Positions 27,759 through 37,020 of a stretch of 64,000 nucleotides of DNA are shown piece by piece. The position numbers and the translations under genes were made by a program. The notes under the pieces were generated by a model that was not told the origin of the DNA, did no database searches, and worked only from the letters and a program-made list of their open reading frames with translations. The DNA is from AV69 sp963742315 (lineage in GTDB: Bacteria > Verrucomicrobiota > Verrucomicrobiia > Chthoniobacterales > UBA10450), in NCBI GenBank assembly GCA_963742315.1, contig CAVULE010000010.1, positions 124,001-188,000 on the forward strand, written 5' to 3'. Position 1 is the stretch's first letter, and the number at the start of each line of letters is the position of its first letter.

Positions 27759-28616
27759 CTACGGGCAAGCTCGATTTCGGGCTGCGCACACGTCGTCGAA
27801 TGTAATTTCCGACCGTTTGTTTAAAAGCCGGGTACCGGCGGCGGCGATTCGCTCCAGTAACTTAAGTCGGTTGGCCGAGGTAACCTCGTGCCATAGCGGT
27901 TTGCGCACCAGAAGCAGTTCGCCCTCAGACTCGATGAGGGCGCCCCAGCCAAATGGAATCTCTGGTTCGCGGAACAATCGGTTTGAAACGACCAGAAAAA
28001 AAAGATTGGCGCAGCGATAGCGAATCAGGCGCTCAAATTTGGTGCAATCGAAAAGGCGATTTTGCAACGCGCTCAACTCCCGCAGGACTCGGGCATAGCC
28101 GCGATGCTCAATCGCAGCAAAGTTATGTGAATCGAAGTCGGAGAAAAGCGAATCGGGGATGCGCAAGGCGGGATAATGAATGCGCAAATTTTTTTCCAGG
28201 ACCTGGCGACGTTGGAAAACCTTTTCCAGTCGCTTCGCCGTCACTGCACTGCAACCGTTATCCCGGCGCAGGTCGGGGAAAGCCTGCTTACATTCAAAGA
28301 TTGCAGTCGTCCCAATCTCTTTCCCGGTAGGCCGGTAGGCCGCCAGGTCCGCGCGAAATCGACAACGCGGCAATTGCACCTCGAAGCCGCAGACGGAATA
28401 ACCGCGGGATTGCGCCCAGAGCAGAGCCAGGCGTTTTAAAGCGACATGAGCGGCGGTCTCACCTCGTTTGCGAGTTAGGCACCGAGCCGGTTCGGTGTAG
28501 CTGCCGCTGTCCTCAGCGGCAGTTGGCAAATTCGCCCTTGGATGACTGCCGCCGGAGACGGTGGCAGCTACAATGCTCTTTAGCTCTTCAGCCATTCCAT
28601 CAAGTCCAATGCCCAA
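27759..28616 (-). CDS. Hypothetical protein with PD-(D/E)XK-nuclease-like core
   Basis: 285 residues, unassigned. The segment CRFRADLAAYRPTGKEIGTT followed by AIFECKQAFPDLRRD gives an Asp...Glu-x-Lys arrangement after a preceding helix (AALFxx-like ALKRLALLWAQSRGY), the layout of restriction-endonuclease-fold proteins. The rest is helical with no known motif. The start is unclear: ATGs at 28616 and 28595 both lie inside the hemB coding end, and the next 30 codons are made by the palindrome at 28496-28572. No later start codon precedes the conserved-looking part, so the palindrome seems to be translated. Nuclease activity is inference only. Confidence 0.5.
   Translation of the reverse strand: MGIGLDGMAEELKSIVAATVSGGSHPRANLPTAAEDSGSYTEPARCLTRKRGETAAHVALKRLALLWAQSRGYSVCGFEVQLPRCRFRADLAAYRPTGKEIGTTAIFECKQAFPDLRRDNGCSAVTAKRLEKVFQRRQVLEKNLRIHYPALRIPDSLFSDFDSHNFAAIEHRGYARVLRELSALQNRLFDCTKFERLIRYRCANLFFLVVSNRLFREPEIPFGWGALIESEGELLLVRKPLWHEVTSANRLKLLERIAAAGTRLLNKRSEITFDDVCAARNRACP
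28496..28572. repeat. Nested palindromic repeat inside a coding N-terminus
   Basis: Outer arms TGTAGCTGCC / GGCAGCTACA enclose local hairpins CTGCCGCTGTCCTCAGCGGCAG and CTGCCGCCGGAGACGGTGGCAG. The same two-hairpin-in-a-stem layout is seen in repeat family B. It encodes part of the N-terminus of the PD-(D/E)XK-like protein in frame. Confidence 0.75.
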
Positions 28617-29560
28617 TAGTTAACGATGAAATCTGCGCCCGCGCGCTTGAGTGAGGTCATGATTTCGAGCACGGCCGCGCGTTCCTCAATCAAGCCCTTT
28701 GCCGCGGCCGCTTTCACCATCGCAAATTCTCCGCTGACATGGTAGACCGCGGTTGGCCGGCCAAAGCGCTCGCGCACCCGCCATAAAATATCGAGGTAGG
28801 GCAAAGCGGGCTTCACCAGCACAATGTCGGCGCCTTCGGAAAGGTCGAGTTCCACCTCACGCAGCGCTTCGTCTGCATTGGCCGGATCCATTTGATAGGA
28901 TCGCCGATCACCGAACTGCGGAGGACTTTCCGCCGCATCGCGAAACGGTCCGTAAAAAACGGAGGCAAACTTGGCCGCATAACTCAGAATCCCGGTCTGA
29001 TCGAAACCTGCCTGGTCGAGCGCTGCTCGGACTGCGCCGATCCGGCCATCCATCATGTCGCTTGGCGCAACCAAATCGGCACCGGCCGCAGCGTGTGAGA
29101 CCGCCGTCTTGGCGATCAAACCCACGCTTTCGTCATTCAAGACATGAAAATGCTCGCCATCGAGGCGAACCACGCCGCAATGGCCGTGGCTGGTATATTC
29201 GCACAAACAAACATCAGTAATTACCGTCAGGTCCGGCGCGCGCTCTTTGATTTGGCGAACCGCATTTTGGACCACGCCATTCTCGCCATAGGCGCCAGTG
29301 GCCTGCTCGTCCTTCGACTTCGGAATTCCGAAGAGAAGCACGGCTTGCACTCCCGATTCGTGGGCGCGCTGCGCGACAGAGGCGATTTCATTCTCGCCGT
29401 GTTGGTGAACGCCGGGCATGCTCGGGATCTCTTTCGCGCGTTCGATTTTCTCACTAACGAAAAGTGGCAGGACAAAATCGTGCCGGCTAAGATTTGTTTC
29501 GCGAATGAGATTGCGAATCGCGGCGGTGCGGCGTAAACGGCGGGGACGATGAACGAGCAC
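28580..29560 (-). CDS. hemB: Delta-aminolevulinic acid dehydratase (porphobilinogen synthase)
   Basis: Condenses two 5-aminolevulinate molecules to porphobilinogen in heme and corrinoid synthesis. The 326-residue length is normal. Schiff-base lysines are in LSYAAKFASVFYGPFRDAA and DIVLVKPALPYLD; the zinc-type active site has three cysteines in DVCLCEYTSHGHCGVV, so it is the zinc form and not the magnesium-only form. It ends inside the start of the PD-(D/E)XK-like gene. Its start is opposite the coaX gene on the other strand. Confidence 0.95.
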   Translation of the reverse strand: MLVHRPRRLRRTAAIRNLIRETNLSRHDFVLPLFVSEKIERAKEIPSMPGVHQHGENEIASVAQRAHESGVQAVLLFGIPKSKDEQATGAYGENGVVQNAVRQIKERAPDLTVITDVCLCEYTSHGHCGVVRLDGEHFHVLNDESVGLIAKTAVSHAAAGADLVAPSDMMDGRIGAVRAALDQAGFDQTGILSYAAKFASVFYGPFRDAAESPPQFGDRRSYQMDPANADEALREVELDLSEGADIVLVKPALPYLDILWRVRERFGRPTAVYHVSGEFAMVKAAAAKGLIEERAAVLEIMTSLKRAGADFIVNYWALDLMEWLKS

Positions 29561-29599
29561 AGCGCGAGGCTACGCGCGGCATTTCGCGGTCGCAAGCAA

Positions 29600-30373
29600 G
29601 TGAAAGAGCCAGCCCCCGATTTTTTGCTGATCGATGTCAGCAATTCATTCACCAAACTGGCTTTTGCCTCACGCTCTCGAATTGGACGCGCCTCAAAGGT
29701 TGCGACGTCCATCTTAACGGCGGAGCGGGTCACAAAAATTTTGCAGGGATACGATTCCGCTATCCTGGTTGTCTCATCTGTCGTGCCCAAAAAGAACCGC
29801 GGGATCAAACGTGCCGCTGGCAATCGCAAGGTGATTTGGCTGACGTCGCGGAGTCGATTGAATATCCGCATCGATTACCCCAATCCGAAATCGATCGGCG
29901 CCGATCGATTGGCCAATGCGGTGGCGGTGGCCAAGCTTTATGGAACGCCCGCGATCGTGATCGATTTTGGTACCGCGGTGACATTCGACATCGTCGCGCC
30001 AGACAACGCCTACATTGGTGGCGTTATTGCTCCGGGATTGGAAGCGATGACGAATTTTCTTTATGATCGGACCGCATTGTTGCCGCGGATTTCTCTGCGG
30101 GAACCGCGAAGTGCGATCGGCAAATCGACGAATCAGGCAATGGTAGCCGGCGCCATCTTTGGTTATCGCGGACTTGTCCGCGAGATTTTGCAACGGATTA
30201 CGGCGGAGAAATCGTGGAAGGACAAGGTCCGGATAGTAGCGACAGGCGGCTATGCAAAATTAATCGCGCACAAGCTGCCCGAGGTGGACGCGGTGCACGA
30301 AAATCTCACTCTGGAAGGGTTGCGATTGGTGGGCTGTATGAATTCCCCTGGCGCGGATCCTTCTAAGGTCTAA
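29600..30373 (+). CDS. coaX: Type III pantothenate kinase
   Basis: Phosphorylates pantothenate, the first step to coenzyme A; type III enzymes are not feedback-inhibited by CoA. Motifs: LLIDVSNSFTKLAF (usual DxGNT phosphate motif, here Ser replaces the Gly), SIGADRLANAVA, AIVIDFGTAVTFDIV and GGVIAPGL. The open frame begins at an ATG at 29549, which would overlap the divergent hemB start by 12 bases. The GTG at 29600 gives 257 residues, the normal size, and removes the overlap, so I prefer it. The Gly to Ser change in the P-loop-like motif is unusual but conservative. Confidence 0.85.
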   Translation: MKEPAPDFLLIDVSNSFTKLAFASRSRIGRASKVATSILTAERVTKILQGYDSAILVVSSVVPKKNRGIKRAAGNRKVIWLTSRSRLNIRIDYPNPKSIGADRLANAVAVAKLYGTPAIVIDFGTAVTFDIVAPDNAYIGGVIAPGLEAMTNFLYDRTALLPRISLREPRSAIGKSTNQAMVAGAIFGYRGLVREILQRITAEKSWKDKVRIVATGGYAKLIAHKLPEVDAVHENLTLEGLRLVGCMNSPGADPSKV

Positions 30374-30388
30374 CCGCGAGGCGAAAAA

Positions 30389-30484
30389 CGGCAGAAGACT
30401 GCCGCAGTCCAAAAGCTGGCGCCCAGCCGCAGTTGTTCCGAAATTCGCGAAGCGTCTTGGAGTGCGGCAGTCTTCTGCCGCTTT
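30389..30484. repeat. Dispersed nested palindrome, family B, copy 1
   Basis: Left arm CGGCAGAAGACTGCCGCAGT and right arm GTGCGGCAGTCTTCTGCCG are inverted copies, and each arm is itself a hairpin. The middle contains CGAAGCGTCTTGGAGTG. The second copy is at 60718-60820. It lies in the 247-base gap between coaX and the large TPR gene; nothing else is seen there. Confidence 0.85.
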
Positions 30485-30620
30485 GGAAACGCGGTGTTAG
30501 AGCGGTCTTTTTGATCGGCAGCATCGCCGCGGTCGCCGATTCTCCATCCGAGAATTTGTTTCCCTGACCGTAGAAATAACTTGTCAGGGTCACCCAGCGA
30601 TAGTTCTATTCTGTCCCAGC

Positions 30621-33600
30621 ATGAAGATTCTAAAATTTGCTGCGGTTTCATTGCTGGTTTTTGGGACCATTGCCGCGAACGACGTCGCGCCATCGAATTC
30701 GGAACTCGAAGCGATGTACGACAAAGCGTATCGCGCGTTTGACGCCGCCAAATATACGGAGGCGCTGAAACAACTGGATGCGATAGACGCGCGTAAACCC
30801 GATCTGGCGGCGTCGCAAAATTTGCGCGGCGTCGTCTATATGCGCCAGGGGCTCTACGACAAGGCGGAAGCCGCCTTATCCGAAGCCAGAGGGCTCGATC
30901 CGAAATTTTGGAATGCCCGTTTCAATCTGGCGGAGGTTCCGTTTTTGAAAAAAGACTGGGCGGAAGCGCGGAAACGTTTCCAGGAATTGCTCAAGGGCAA
31001 TGCCGCCGAGCTGCAGGGAGAAGCCGCCCAGCTGATTCAATACAAGATTTTGCTGACCTATTTGCTGGAGGGGAACGACACGATGGTCGATTCTATTCTG
31101 GCGAAATTTGAGTTGTCGCCTGACACGCCGGCGGTGCATTACGCGAACGCGGCCATTTCGCTTCAGGGCCAAAATATCCCCGATGCCAAGAACTGGATGT
31201 CGGCAGCAGAAAAGAATTTCTCCCCTCAATTAAACAAGCTTTTTGCTGAGTCGCTCTATGAAATTGGCTGGCTGCAAAAGCAACCGGGGCAGCAGCGGCC
31301 GGCGGTGCAATTGCTCTCGCCGGAAGAGCGAGCGAGCAAGACGAAAGTAGTGGCTAAGACGGCGTTCGAACAGGCCCTGCAAGCTTACGAGCAGCGTGAT
31401 TTCGATTCCGCTGCGAGATTAGCCGAGCAGGCGGATACAGCCGAACCAAACCAGCCACAGGTCCTTAATTTGCGCGGGGCGATACTGCTGGAACAGCAAA
31501 AGTACGACGCGGCCGAACGGTTCTTTAAACAGGCTCTCAAGGCCGATCCGAAATTTCGCGAGGCGCAGTTCAATCTGGCAGACGTTCCATTCCGAAATAA
31601 AGATTACGCCGAGGCGCGCGATCGATTTCAGGCGTTGTTGAAGCAAACGCCGGGCGAAGACAAGAATCAGGCAGCGCAACTGATCAACTTCAGGATATTC
31701 CTCACTTATCTGCTCGAAGGCAAGGATAGCCGGGCGCAGAAACTGATGGAGCAGTTCCAGTTTAGTGGAGATACCCCGGCACTCTATTACGCGGAGGCGG
31801 CCTGGGAGTTCAAACACGACAATGCTGACAAAGCCAACGATTGGATAACGTCTGCAAGAAAAATTTATCCGTCAGCCTCGAACGCCCAGTATGCAGCTGG
31901 TTTTTACGATCTTGGTTGGCTAAAGAACGCGATGGTCGTTTCGTCGCCGACCCCGACCGCCTCGGTTGGTGCCGCCGCAGTCGCTTCCACTCAAACCGAA
32001 TCATCGGTCCCCGCGATTGAGCCCAGCCCGATCCCTGGCGTGGAGGTGAAAACGGAGGAAGGAACGCAATTGGCGCTCGCACAAACCCCTTCGCCAGGCC
32101 CGAAAGCGAGCGAAGCAGTGGTGAATCCAACGATGTCAGAAGTCATCGTCTCGAATGCGAAGGCGACGGGAACCCCGGCGCGCCCCGAGGATGTTCCAGT
32201 TGTGCCAGCGGCGACTGGCATTTCGGTCGAGTCACCATCGGCCAGCGCGACACCGGCTCCGGCAATTGCTTTGGCGACGCCTGCCCCGGCCTCTACTCCC
32301 GCGATTGCGGCAAACCCAGACGTCTCTGTAGTGACTGCCCCTGTCGTTGCTTCAACACCCGAAGCTTCCACGCCAACGCCTGCCCTGGCAATTGCGGCGC
32401 CCACGGCCGCACCTGAGCTCGCCGCAGCAACAACTACTGCGGAGCCCGTAATTGAGTCGACCGCATCCGCCACGCCTGTCTCTGCCGCACCTGTGGCAAC
32501 CGCAACCACGAATGCGACGAATGCAACGCCAGCGACTGTCCTGGCTCCGGAAGAAGTCGGGAAGCTCGCGCCTATGCCGACGGTGGGTGAAAGAATTAGT
32601 TCTTTCACCGGACAGCGGCCATTCCTCGTTTGGATTCTGGGCCTGAGTGGATTCGGTCTGCTGGTGTCAGTGGTGGTAATGGAGATTCGGCGACGAATCG
32701 GAATAACGCAGCTTGGTCATCGGCCGGCAACGGTCACGGGGCCATTACTACACGATGACGAGGTGGCTGAAGAAGCGCCCGAATTGCAAGCGCCAAAGCG
32801 TTTTGTTGGTGGGCCGCGCCAGGTTTCAGTGCAGCTGAAGGCTTCCGAACCAGCGTTCCGACGCGCGGTGATTCCAGTGGCGAAACGTGTGCCAGAACCA
32901 GTAATTGTTCCACCCGCCGAACCGGAAGCGGCAGCCATTAATGGTCGCACCAGTGAACCGGCCTACGTCGATTTCGCGGAGTCCTCCATCGGACCGGTAA
33001 TCGAGCAGATGGCGATGAACGGCGAGACGGAAGTTACGCCCGAGGCGGCAGCATTTGCTTCGGCCGTATATGATGAGCCAGCCGCGTCTCATGAACCAGC
33101 GGTGCCTTATGAACCGATCGTATCTGGTGAACCGGCGGTGTCTTATGAACCGCCCGTGTCTGATGAGCCGATCGTCTCATATGCGCCGGTCGTCCAGCAG
33201 ACAAGGCCGGAGCCGGTAGCCGCATTTGCTGAAGATGCTTTCCCAACTGAACCGGTACGCGAAGTGGACGTCTTCGAATCCGGGGCAGCGCCAGCGAGCG
33301 TTTTAGAAACGCAAGTCTGTGAGCCAGCGACCGCTGAGATCGGCGCGCCTTCCGAAGCCGAGGAACAAATTTCCATTCAGGCATGGTCACCTGAGCCCGA
33401 GCCGGTCGAACAAGGCCAACCGGTGCCTTATCAGACTGTGGTGACCGCCGAGGAACCGATCCAGGTTGACCCCGCGGAAGAACCAGAAATCTCCGAGATT
33501 GCCGGCGTTGGCCCTGCCATTGCCGGCATCAGCGCTTTGCGCGAGATGTCGGAAATCCCACCGGCCAGCGAAGAAGAACATTTTACCCCACAACCAACAC

Positions 33601-34295
33601 CAATCGAAACCATGCCTGAAACACTCCAGACCCCAACCGCTCCCGTCATCCGAACCTCGGGAGGTCCCACGCAGCCCGCACACACCGCATCCGTACCGCA
33701 AGCAGCCGCTGGTGGCATGCCCACGGCTGTTCAAATTACCCTCTCTTGCGAAGTCGCTTCGATGCAATTAACGCCAACTTTCAAGATGGGCACGCTGCAA
33801 TTGCGGCCGATTTCGAAAGTAGTCACGATGCGCCTGGCCTCATCGCCGCAGCAGCAACAGGCAGCGATGAATTTGCAGGTCAATTTCGAGATCGCCAAAA
33901 TTCAGGCAGCAGCCGGCAGCCTCGGCCAACTGCGGGTGAATCCATCGCAGCAACAAAAGCCCGCCACTCTCGCGACGCCGTCATTTAATGTTTCCGGCCT
34001 GCAACTGGTATCGGGATTTGATTCAGCGCCGTTGCAGTTGACGCCTTCGCATCAGACGAAGGCCTCGGTCCACCTCACAGCGGCCTTCCAGATCACGAGT
34101 GTGGAATTTTCTCCCACCTTCGAAATTGCCGGCTTCATTCTCAATTCGACCTCGAAGGCCGTTGCCGTGCAGTTACCGGGCGCGGGCGCTTCATCTGTTG
34201 AAAACGCACCGATGTTCGAAATAACGAACGTGCAGATGGACGAAAATGGCGACATTGCGATGCTGCAACTGAATCCGGCAGCGAAACGCGGCTAA
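30621..34295 (+). CDS. Large TPR / single-pass membrane protein with novel C-terminal repeats
   Basis: 1224 residues, function unknown. Layout: signal peptide (1-19); two copies of a roughly 190-residue TPR module (about 25-215 and 250-440; compare FNLAEVPFLKKDWAEARKRF with FNLADVPFRNKDYAEARDRF); a long Ala/Thr/Pro-rich linker (about 440-655); one membrane segment (FLVWILGLSGFGLLVSVVV, about 672-690) followed by basic residues; an acidic stretch with an octad-like repeat (YEPIVSGEPAVSYEPPVSDE, about 815-860); and about 4.5 units of a roughly 34-residue beta-rich repeat (about 1040-1224) with the pattern F-x-I-x-x-h-Q-h...L-Q-L-x-P. If the signal peptide is cleaved, the TPRs are periplasmic and the repeats cytoplasmic. 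A terminator follows. Confidence 0.7.
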   Translation: MKILKFAAVSLLVFGTIAANDVAPSNSELEAMYDKAYRAFDAAKYTEALKQLDAIDARKPDLAASQNLRGVVYMRQGLYDKAEAALSEARGLDPKFWNARFNLAEVPFLKKDWAEARKRFQELLKGNAAELQGEAAQLIQYKILLTYLLEGNDTMVDSILAKFELSPDTPAVHYANAAISLQGQNIPDAKNWMSAAEKNFSPQLNKLFAESLYEIGWLQKQPGQQRPAVQLLSPEERASKTKVVAKTAFEQALQAYEQRDFDSAARLAEQADTAEPNQPQVLNLRGAILLEQQKYDAAERFFKQALKADPKFREAQFNLADVPFRNKDYAEARDRFQALLKQTPGEDKNQAAQLINFRIFLTYLLEGKDSRAQKLMEQFQFSGDTPALYYAEAAWEFKHDNADKANDWITSARKIYPSASNAQYAAGFYDLGWLKNAMVVSSPTPTASVGAAAVASTQTESSVPAIEPSPIPGVEVKTEEGTQLALAQTPSPGPKASEAVVNPTMSEVIVSNAKATGTPARPEDVPVVPAATGISVESPSASATPAPAIALATPAPASTPAIAANPDVSVVTAPVVASTPEASTPTPALAIAAPTAAPELAAATTTAEPVIESTASATPVSAAPVATATTNATNATPATVLAPEEVGKLAPMPTVGERISSFTGQRPFLVWILGLSGFGLLVSVVVMEIRRRIGITQLGHRPATVTGPLLHDDEVAEEAPELQAPKRFVGGPRQVSVQLKASEPAFRRAVIPVAKRVPEPVIVPPAEPEAAAINGRTSEPAYVDFAESSIGPVIEQMAMNGETEVTPEAAAFASAVYDEPAASHEPAVPYEPIVSGEPAVSYEPPVSDEPIVSYAPVVQQTRPEPVAAFAEDAFPTEPVREVDVFESGAAPASVLETQVCEPATAEIGAPSEAEEQISIQAWSPEPEPVEQGQPVPYQTVVTAEEPIQVDPAEEPEISEIAGVGPAIAGISALREMSEIPPASEEEHFTPQPTPIETMPETLQTPTAPVIRTSGGPTQPAHTASVPQAAAGGMPTAVQITLSCEVASMQLTPTFKMGTLQLRPISKVVTMRLASSPQQQQAAMNLQVNFEIAKIQAAAGSLGQLRVNPSQQQKPATLATPSFNVSGLQLVSGFDSAPLQLTPSHQTKASVHLTAAFQITSVEFSPTFEIAGFILNSTSKAVAVQLPGAGASSVENAPMFEITNVQMDENGDIAMLQLNPAAKRG

Positions 34296-34319
34296 CGTTT
34301 CCGACACAAATCTTGGGGG

Positions 34320-34350
34320 CCGCGCGGGCAATTCCGCGCGGTTTCTTATT
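34320..34350 (+). terminator. Rho-independent terminator
   Basis: Stem CCGCGCGG (34320-34327) / CCGCGCGG (34334-34341) followed by TTTCTTATTTT, 24 bases after the stop of the large TPR gene. It slightly overlaps the 3' end of the convergent aminopeptidase gene. Confidence 0.85.
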
Positions 34351-35464
34351 TTCGCTTGAGCAACCTTGCCCGATTTAACGATTGCAGGGCCGGGACAACA
34401 AATTCGCCGTTCTTGCGAATGAGTTTGCCATCAAAATAGATCTCGCCGCCGCCATATTCCCGGCGTTGAATATTGACCATATCCCAGTGCACCTGGCTGC
34501 GGTTTCCGTTGTCGGCCGTCTCATAAGCTTGACCGGGAGTAAAATGAAACGAACCGGCAATTTTTTCGTCGAACAAAATGTCGCGCATCGGATGCAAAAT
34601 GTGCGGATTAAAGCCGAGCGAGAATTCGCCGATGTAACGGGCGCCGGCGTCGGCATCGAGAACATCGTTCAGCTTCTTGGTTTGATTGCTCGTCGCTTTG
34701 ACAATTTTTCCGTTTTCGAATTCCAGCCGGATATGATCAAAGCTCGTGCCCTGATAAATGGTTGGTGCGTTAAAGGTGACAAAGCCGTTGACCGAGTCGC
34801 GCACCGGTGCGGTAAAAACTTCCCCATCCGGAATATTCCGATCGCCACCGCAAATGACGGCCGGAATTTTCTTAATACTGAAACGCAAGTCCGTTCCGGG
34901 GCCCGCGATCTCGACCCGGTCGGTTCTCTCCATTAGTTTTTTTAGCGCGTTCATTCCCGGTTGGAGCTTGCGGTAATCGAGGGTGCAAACTTCGAAGAAA
35001 AAATCTTCGAAAGCCTCGGTGCTCATGCTGGCGAGCTGGGCCATGGCCGGGGTCGGCCATCGCAACACCACCCATTTCGTTTTCTGAACGCGGTGGTCCT
35101 GGATTGGCCGCATTTTTTTTGCAATCAGTTTCATCTGGTCGGTCGGCACGTCGGCCTGCTCGGTGATATTGTGGCTGCCTCGTACGGCAATGTAAGCGTC
35201 CATTTGTTTCATCCGGGCCAGTTCGTGCCGGGCCAGGAGACGCAACTGCGGTTCGCTCGCATCAAGGGCAAGCTCGCGGCTAACCCGCGCTCTCTGCAAC
35301 TGCACGAAAGGGATCGCTCCTCGCTTCCGCACCGCCCGCACGAGCGCGATCGTCATTTCATCGGGCGCGTCAAACGCCTCGATCAGCACCTTCTCATTGC
35401 GTTTTAACTCTGTGGAATAACCCGCCAGGATCTCGGCGAGTCTATCGAAGCGCGGATCACGCAT
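34346..35464 (-). CDS. Aminopeptidase, peptidase family M29
   Basis: 372 residues. The family (thermophilic aminopeptidase T, AmpS, PepS) removes N-terminal residues with a two-metal site. Ligand-bearing segments are visible: GGDRNIPDGEVFTAPV, RYIGEFSLGFNPHI, GSFHFTPGQAYETADNGNRS and SQVHWDMVNI. Length is slightly below the usual 400-410. It is monocistronic, with a repeat-filled gap before it and a convergent terminator after it. Substrate preference cannot be read. Confidence 0.88.
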   Translation of the reverse strand: MRDPRFDRLAEILAGYSTELKRNEKVLIEAFDAPDEMTIALVRAVRKRGAIPFVQLQRARVSRELALDASEPQLRLLARHELARMKQMDAYIAVRGSHNITEQADVPTDQMKLIAKKMRPIQDHRVQKTKWVVLRWPTPAMAQLASMSTEAFEDFFFEVCTLDYRKLQPGMNALKKLMERTDRVEIAGPGTDLRFSIKKIPAVICGGDRNIPDGEVFTAPVRDSVNGFVTFNAPTIYQGTSFDHIRLEFENGKIVKATSNQTKKLNDVLDADAGARYIGEFSLGFNPHILHPMRDILFDEKIAGSFHFTPGQAYETADNGNRSQVHWDMVNIQRREYGGGEIYFDGKLIRKNGEFVVPALQSLNRARLLKRK

Positions 35465-35549
35465 AGATCGCTATGATTCCACCGCCCGCGCCGCATGCAA
35501 CTCACAGAATTTACTTCTCCAATCAAGGGCCGAAGGAGGAGCCTGATTA

Positions 35550-35642
35550 GGCGGCAAATGCCGCCCTCAGTTAGGATCGCCCGACGGAGCGGCCGATCCA
35601 CCTTCCGCCATGCAGGGTGGATCGAGCAGTCCCTTGCTCGAT
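35550..35642. repeat. Cluster of short palindromes
   Basis: Between the aminopeptidase and ugd: GGCGGCAAATGCCGCC (35550-35565), then GGATCG...CGATCC, and CGAGCAGTCCCTTGCTCG. The repeats are similar in style to the others in this window but not identical to them. No gene in this 182-base gap. Confidence 0.6.
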
Positions 35643-35646
35643 GACA

Positions 35647-36960
35647 TCAGTCAGGCGTAACCGGGGTGCGTCCGACCGAATGATAGCGGAACCCCATTTT
35701 TGCCATCGTCGAGGGATCAAACAAATTGCGGCCATCGAAAACAATTGGCGTGGTCATTCTTTCTTTCACCACCTTCAGGTCCACATTGCCGAATTCCGCC
35801 CACTCCGTCGCGATCACAAGCGCTTCTGCACCGTCAGCTGCAGCAAGCGCGTTTTCACAAAATCGCGCGCTGTTGATTTCCGGGATTTCGCGGGCCCGCT
35901 CCATCCCTTTGGGATCGTAGACCGAAACCTGCGCGCCCTCGCGTAACATGTCGGCGACCAAATCAATCGCGACGGAAGAACGAATATCATCTGTATCCGG
36001 TTTGAAGGTCAGTCCCCAAACCGCGATCTTTTTTTCGCGCAGGACCCAAAGGGTATCGCGAATCGATTTTAGAAACCGCTCTTTTTGCTCCGCGTTAATG
36101 CGCTGGACTTCTTTTAAGAGGGAAAAGGGGACACCCAGTTTTTCGCTTATGGTGATGAATGCGGCAATGTCCTTCGGGAAACACGATCCGCCATAACCGA
36201 TCCCGGCGTTAAGAAAATTCCGGCCAATCCGCTGATCCATTCCGATTCCGTCCGCCACTTTTTCGATGTCAGCGCCGCTGGCCTCGCAAATGGCGGAGAC
36301 GGCATTGATATAAGAAATTTTCAGTGCCAGAAATGAGTTGGCCGCATGTTTAATCAACTCCGCGCTATTGATATCGGTAACAAGAATCGGCGCCATGAAT
36401 GGCTCATAAACCTTTTTCATTAAATCGGCGGCGTGTTCACTTTGCGCACCGATGACGATCCGATCGGGATGCATCAAATCGTGGACAGCACAGCCTTCGC
36501 GCAAGAATTCCGGATTACTAACAACATCAAATTTCGCGCCATGACGATTATAGCGTTTAATCGATTCGGCCACTTTTTCGCCAGTTTTTACCGGCACCGT
36601 GCTCTTATCGACGATGACTCGGTAATCGGTGAGAACGCCGGCGATCTCGCGCGCGACTTTTTCGATGAAACTAAGGTCGACGCTGCCGTCGCTCTGAGGT
36701 GGAGTCGGCACCGCAATGAAAACGATCTGCGAGTTATCGACGCCTTCTTTAATACTACCGCTGAAGCGCAGCCGATGGGCGGCGACGTTGCGATGAATCA
36801 GTTCTTCCAAACCGGGTTCGTAGATCGGCACTCGGCCGGTGCGTAATACTTCAATTTTGCGCGCATCGTTGTCGACGCAGGTCACGTTGTGGCCAACATC
36901 AGCAAAGCAGGCCCCGGTGACGAGACCGACGTATCCTGAGCCGATAATCGATAGATCCAT
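35647..36960 (-). CDS. ugd: UDP-glucose 6-dehydrogenase
   Basis: Oxidises UDP-glucose twice to UDP-glucuronate using NAD, feeding surface polysaccharide and lipid A modification. 437 residues. The N-terminal Rossmann motif is IIGSGYVGLVTGACFADVGH, EPGLEEL and FIAVPTPP follow, and the catalytic Cys is in GIGYGGSCFPKD. The C-terminal domain has LTFKPDTDDIRSS. It lies 60 bases downstream of lptD on the same strand, so the two may be cotranscribed, which would suit envelope functions. Confidence 0.95.
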   Translation of the reverse strand: MDLSIIGSGYVGLVTGACFADVGHNVTCVDNDARKIEVLRTGRVPIYEPGLEELIHRNVAAHRLRFSGSIKEGVDNSQIVFIAVPTPPQSDGSVDLSFIEKVAREIAGVLTDYRVIVDKSTVPVKTGEKVAESIKRYNRHGAKFDVVSNPEFLREGCAVHDLMHPDRIVIGAQSEHAADLMKKVYEPFMAPILVTDINSAELIKHAANSFLALKISYINAVSAICEASGADIEKVADGIGMDQRIGRNFLNAGIGYGGSCFPKDIAAFITISEKLGVPFSLLKEVQRINAEQKERFLKSIRDTLWVLREKKIAVWGLTFKPDTDDIRSSVAIDLVADMLREGAQVSVYDPKGMERAREIPEINSARFCENALAAADGAEALVIATEWAEFGNVDLKVVKERMTTPIVFDGRNLFDPSTMAKMGFRYHSVGRTPVTPD

Positions 36961-37020
36961 ATGAGGTTATCCAAACGAAGTGGCGGGAATGCTACCCGAA
37001 TTCGACCTTTGCGCGATCAA

